Shown here: positions 63,193 through 64,000 of the stretch, piece after piece | Layout: each line of letters opens with the position of its first letter | Numbering within the stretch: position 1 is the first letter of the stretch | Source of the DNA: Pseudorhodoferax aquiterrae | Lineage (GTDB): Bacteria; Pseudomonadota; Gammaproteobacteria; Burkholderiales; Burkholderiaceae_C | Assembly: GCF_014652235.1 (NCBI RefSeq) | Contig: NZ_BMYK01000009.1 | Location: forward strand, 124,001 to 188,000 | Length of the DNA: 64,000 bases | Direction of reading: 5' to 3' | Notes under the pieces: model-generated | Seen by the model: only the letters and a program-made list of their open reading frames with translations | Databases searched by the model: none | Told to the model about the DNA's origin: nothing | Program-made: the position numbers and the translations under genes

Positions 63193-63951
63193 GTGCCTGC
63201 GATCCTGAACATCTCCGCCTACAAATTCGTTCCCCTGCCCGATGCTGCCGAACTGCGCGAGCGGCTGCTGGCCTGTGCCACCGCGCGCGGCCTGAAGGGC
63301 ACCGTGCTGCTGGCCGAGGAAGGCATCAACCTGTTCGTGGCCGGCCCTGAGGCCGACGTGCGCGCCTTCGTGGCGCTGCTGCATGCGGACGCGCGCTTCG
63401 CCGACATCGCACCCAAGGAAAGCTGGTCCGAGGCCCAGCCCTTTCGCAAGATGCTGGTCAAGGTCAAGCGCGAGATCATCCGCATGGACCAGCCGCAGAT
63501 CCGCCCCGACTTCAGCGCCGATGGCGGCCGCGCGCCGGCCGTGCCGGCCACCACCGTGCGCCGCTGGCTCGATGCGGGCCACGACGACGAGGGCCGCCCG
63601 GTCGTCACGCTGGACACGCGCAACGCCTTCGAGGTGGACTGCGGCGCGTTCGAGAACGCGATCGACTGGCGCATCGCCAAGTTCAGCGAGTTCCCGGCCG
63701 CGCTGGCCGCGCACCAGGCCGAGCTCGAAGGCAAGACCGTGGTGAGCTACTGCACGGGCGGCATCCGCTGCGAGAAGGCCGCCATGCTCATGCGCGCCGC
63801 AGGCCTCAAGCACGTCTACCAGCTTGAAGGCGGCATCCTCAAGTACTTCGAAGAGACCGACGGCAAGCATTACCGCGGCGCTTGCTTCGTCTTCGACGAG
63901 CGGCGCGCCGTGGACAGCGCGCTGCAGGCCAAGCCCTCGGCCGCCGCCTGA
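63193..63951 (+). CDS. trhO: tRNA uridine(34) hydroxylase TrhO (rhodanese-like)
   Basis: Oxygen-dependent enzyme that makes 5-hydroxyuridine at the wobble position of some tRNAs. 252 residues: an N-terminal acylphosphatase-like region (LLAEEGINLFVAGP) followed by the rhodanese domain with catalytic Cys in VVSYCTGGIRCEKA and the C-terminal QLEGGILKYFEE. The GTG start at 63193 begins at the conserved N-terminus (AILNISAYKFVPL) and is supported by the -10 seven bases before. The stop overlaps the next start (TGATG). Confidence 0.92.
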   Translation: MPAILNISAYKFVPLPDAAELRERLLACATARGLKGTVLLAEEGINLFVAGPEADVRAFVALLHADARFADIAPKESWSEAQPFRKMLVKVKREIIRMDQPQIRPDFSADGGRAPAVPATTVRRWLDAGHDDEGRPVVTLDTRNAFEVDCGAFENAIDWRIAKFSEFPAALAAHQAELEGKTVVSYCTGGIRCEKAAMLMRAAGLKHVYQLEGGILKYFEETDGKHYRGACFVFDERRAVDSALQAKPSAAA

Positions 63952-64000
63952 TGTGGCGCTGCCTGGTCATCGAGGACGAGCCCGAACACGCCCGCTACGT
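63951..64000 (+). CDS. response regulator receiver protein (cut by window end)
   Basis: Only 16 codons are visible: MWRCLVIEDEPEHARY. The (L/I)VIEDEP pattern is the acidic pocket at the start of a receiver domain, often LytTR-type. The ATG overlaps the trhO stop (TGATG), suggesting coupled translation. The output domain cannot be seen. Confidence 0.6.
   Translation, partial: MWRCLVIEDEPEHARY

Overview
The window is a 64 kb stretch of a very GC-rich bacterial chromosome. It looks like a betaproteobacterium of the order Burkholderiales, most likely Comamonadaceae. The reasons are four Bug-type solute-binding proteins, the aat-bpt pair, the style of the clpS/clpA, ppk1/sixA and hrpA genes, and the many genes packed with 1-16 base overlaps. 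I see no rRNA, tRNA, CRISPR array, insertion sequence or phage gene. No gap without a gene exceeds 300 bases.

Layout. 1-3266: end of a nucleoside-type ABC importer (ATPase cut by the window edge, two permeases). 3288-4730: a DTW-domain tRNA-modifying enzyme and an unknown protein. 4744-14140: one long minus-strand catabolic operon with its LysR regulator. It holds four Bug binding proteins, two lactonase-type amidohydrolases, an RraA-like aldolase, a D-2-hydroxyacid dehydrogenase and an SMP-30 lactonase. 14199-16465: an outer-envelope phospholipase D and an exported peroxiredoxin. 16484-21935: a two-component system divergent from cytochrome b561, a YedY/MsrP-like molybdoenzyme, a methionine-rich MXKDX peptide, and exported MsrA and MsrB. 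I read this as a periplasmic methionine-oxidation defence locus. 21954-24606: a second two-component system with a hybrid kinase. 24775-31871: an acyl-CoA catabolic operon (ligase, MFS importer, dehydrogenase, hydratase, EtfB, EtfA). 31875-38254: an MFS exporter, a small orphan repeat protein and its exported relative, an anion permease, and an NtrC-type two-component system. 38401-48261: a large 2-oxoglutarate oxygenase, HrpA, a VapBC toxin-antitoxin pair, ArgA and an HD-GYP protein. 48538-54884: N-degron genes (aat, bpt, clpA, clpS) with an IclR regulator and PbpG between them. 54962-61141: sixA, ppk1 and dnaE. 61232-64000: ferric-chelate reductase, MarR, a DUF599 membrane protein, trhO, and the start of a response regulator.

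Most notable signals. (1) The methionine-oxidation locus, which resembles the reactive-chlorine system known from Azospira but uses a histidine kinase/OmpR pair and adds two exported Msr enzymes. (2) A GC-rich palindromic repeat present twice, both times inside coding sequence; in etfA it adds about 26 in-frame residues. (3) A recurring arrangement of a -10 hexamer 6-7 bases before the start codon with no ribosome binding site (tapT, hrpA, clpS, dnaE, trhO, DUF599 gene), which predicts leaderless mRNAs. (4) A 49-codon reading frame carrying one copy of a repeat otherwise found in the neighbouring exported protein. All functional assignments come from reading motifs by eye; no database search was possible.
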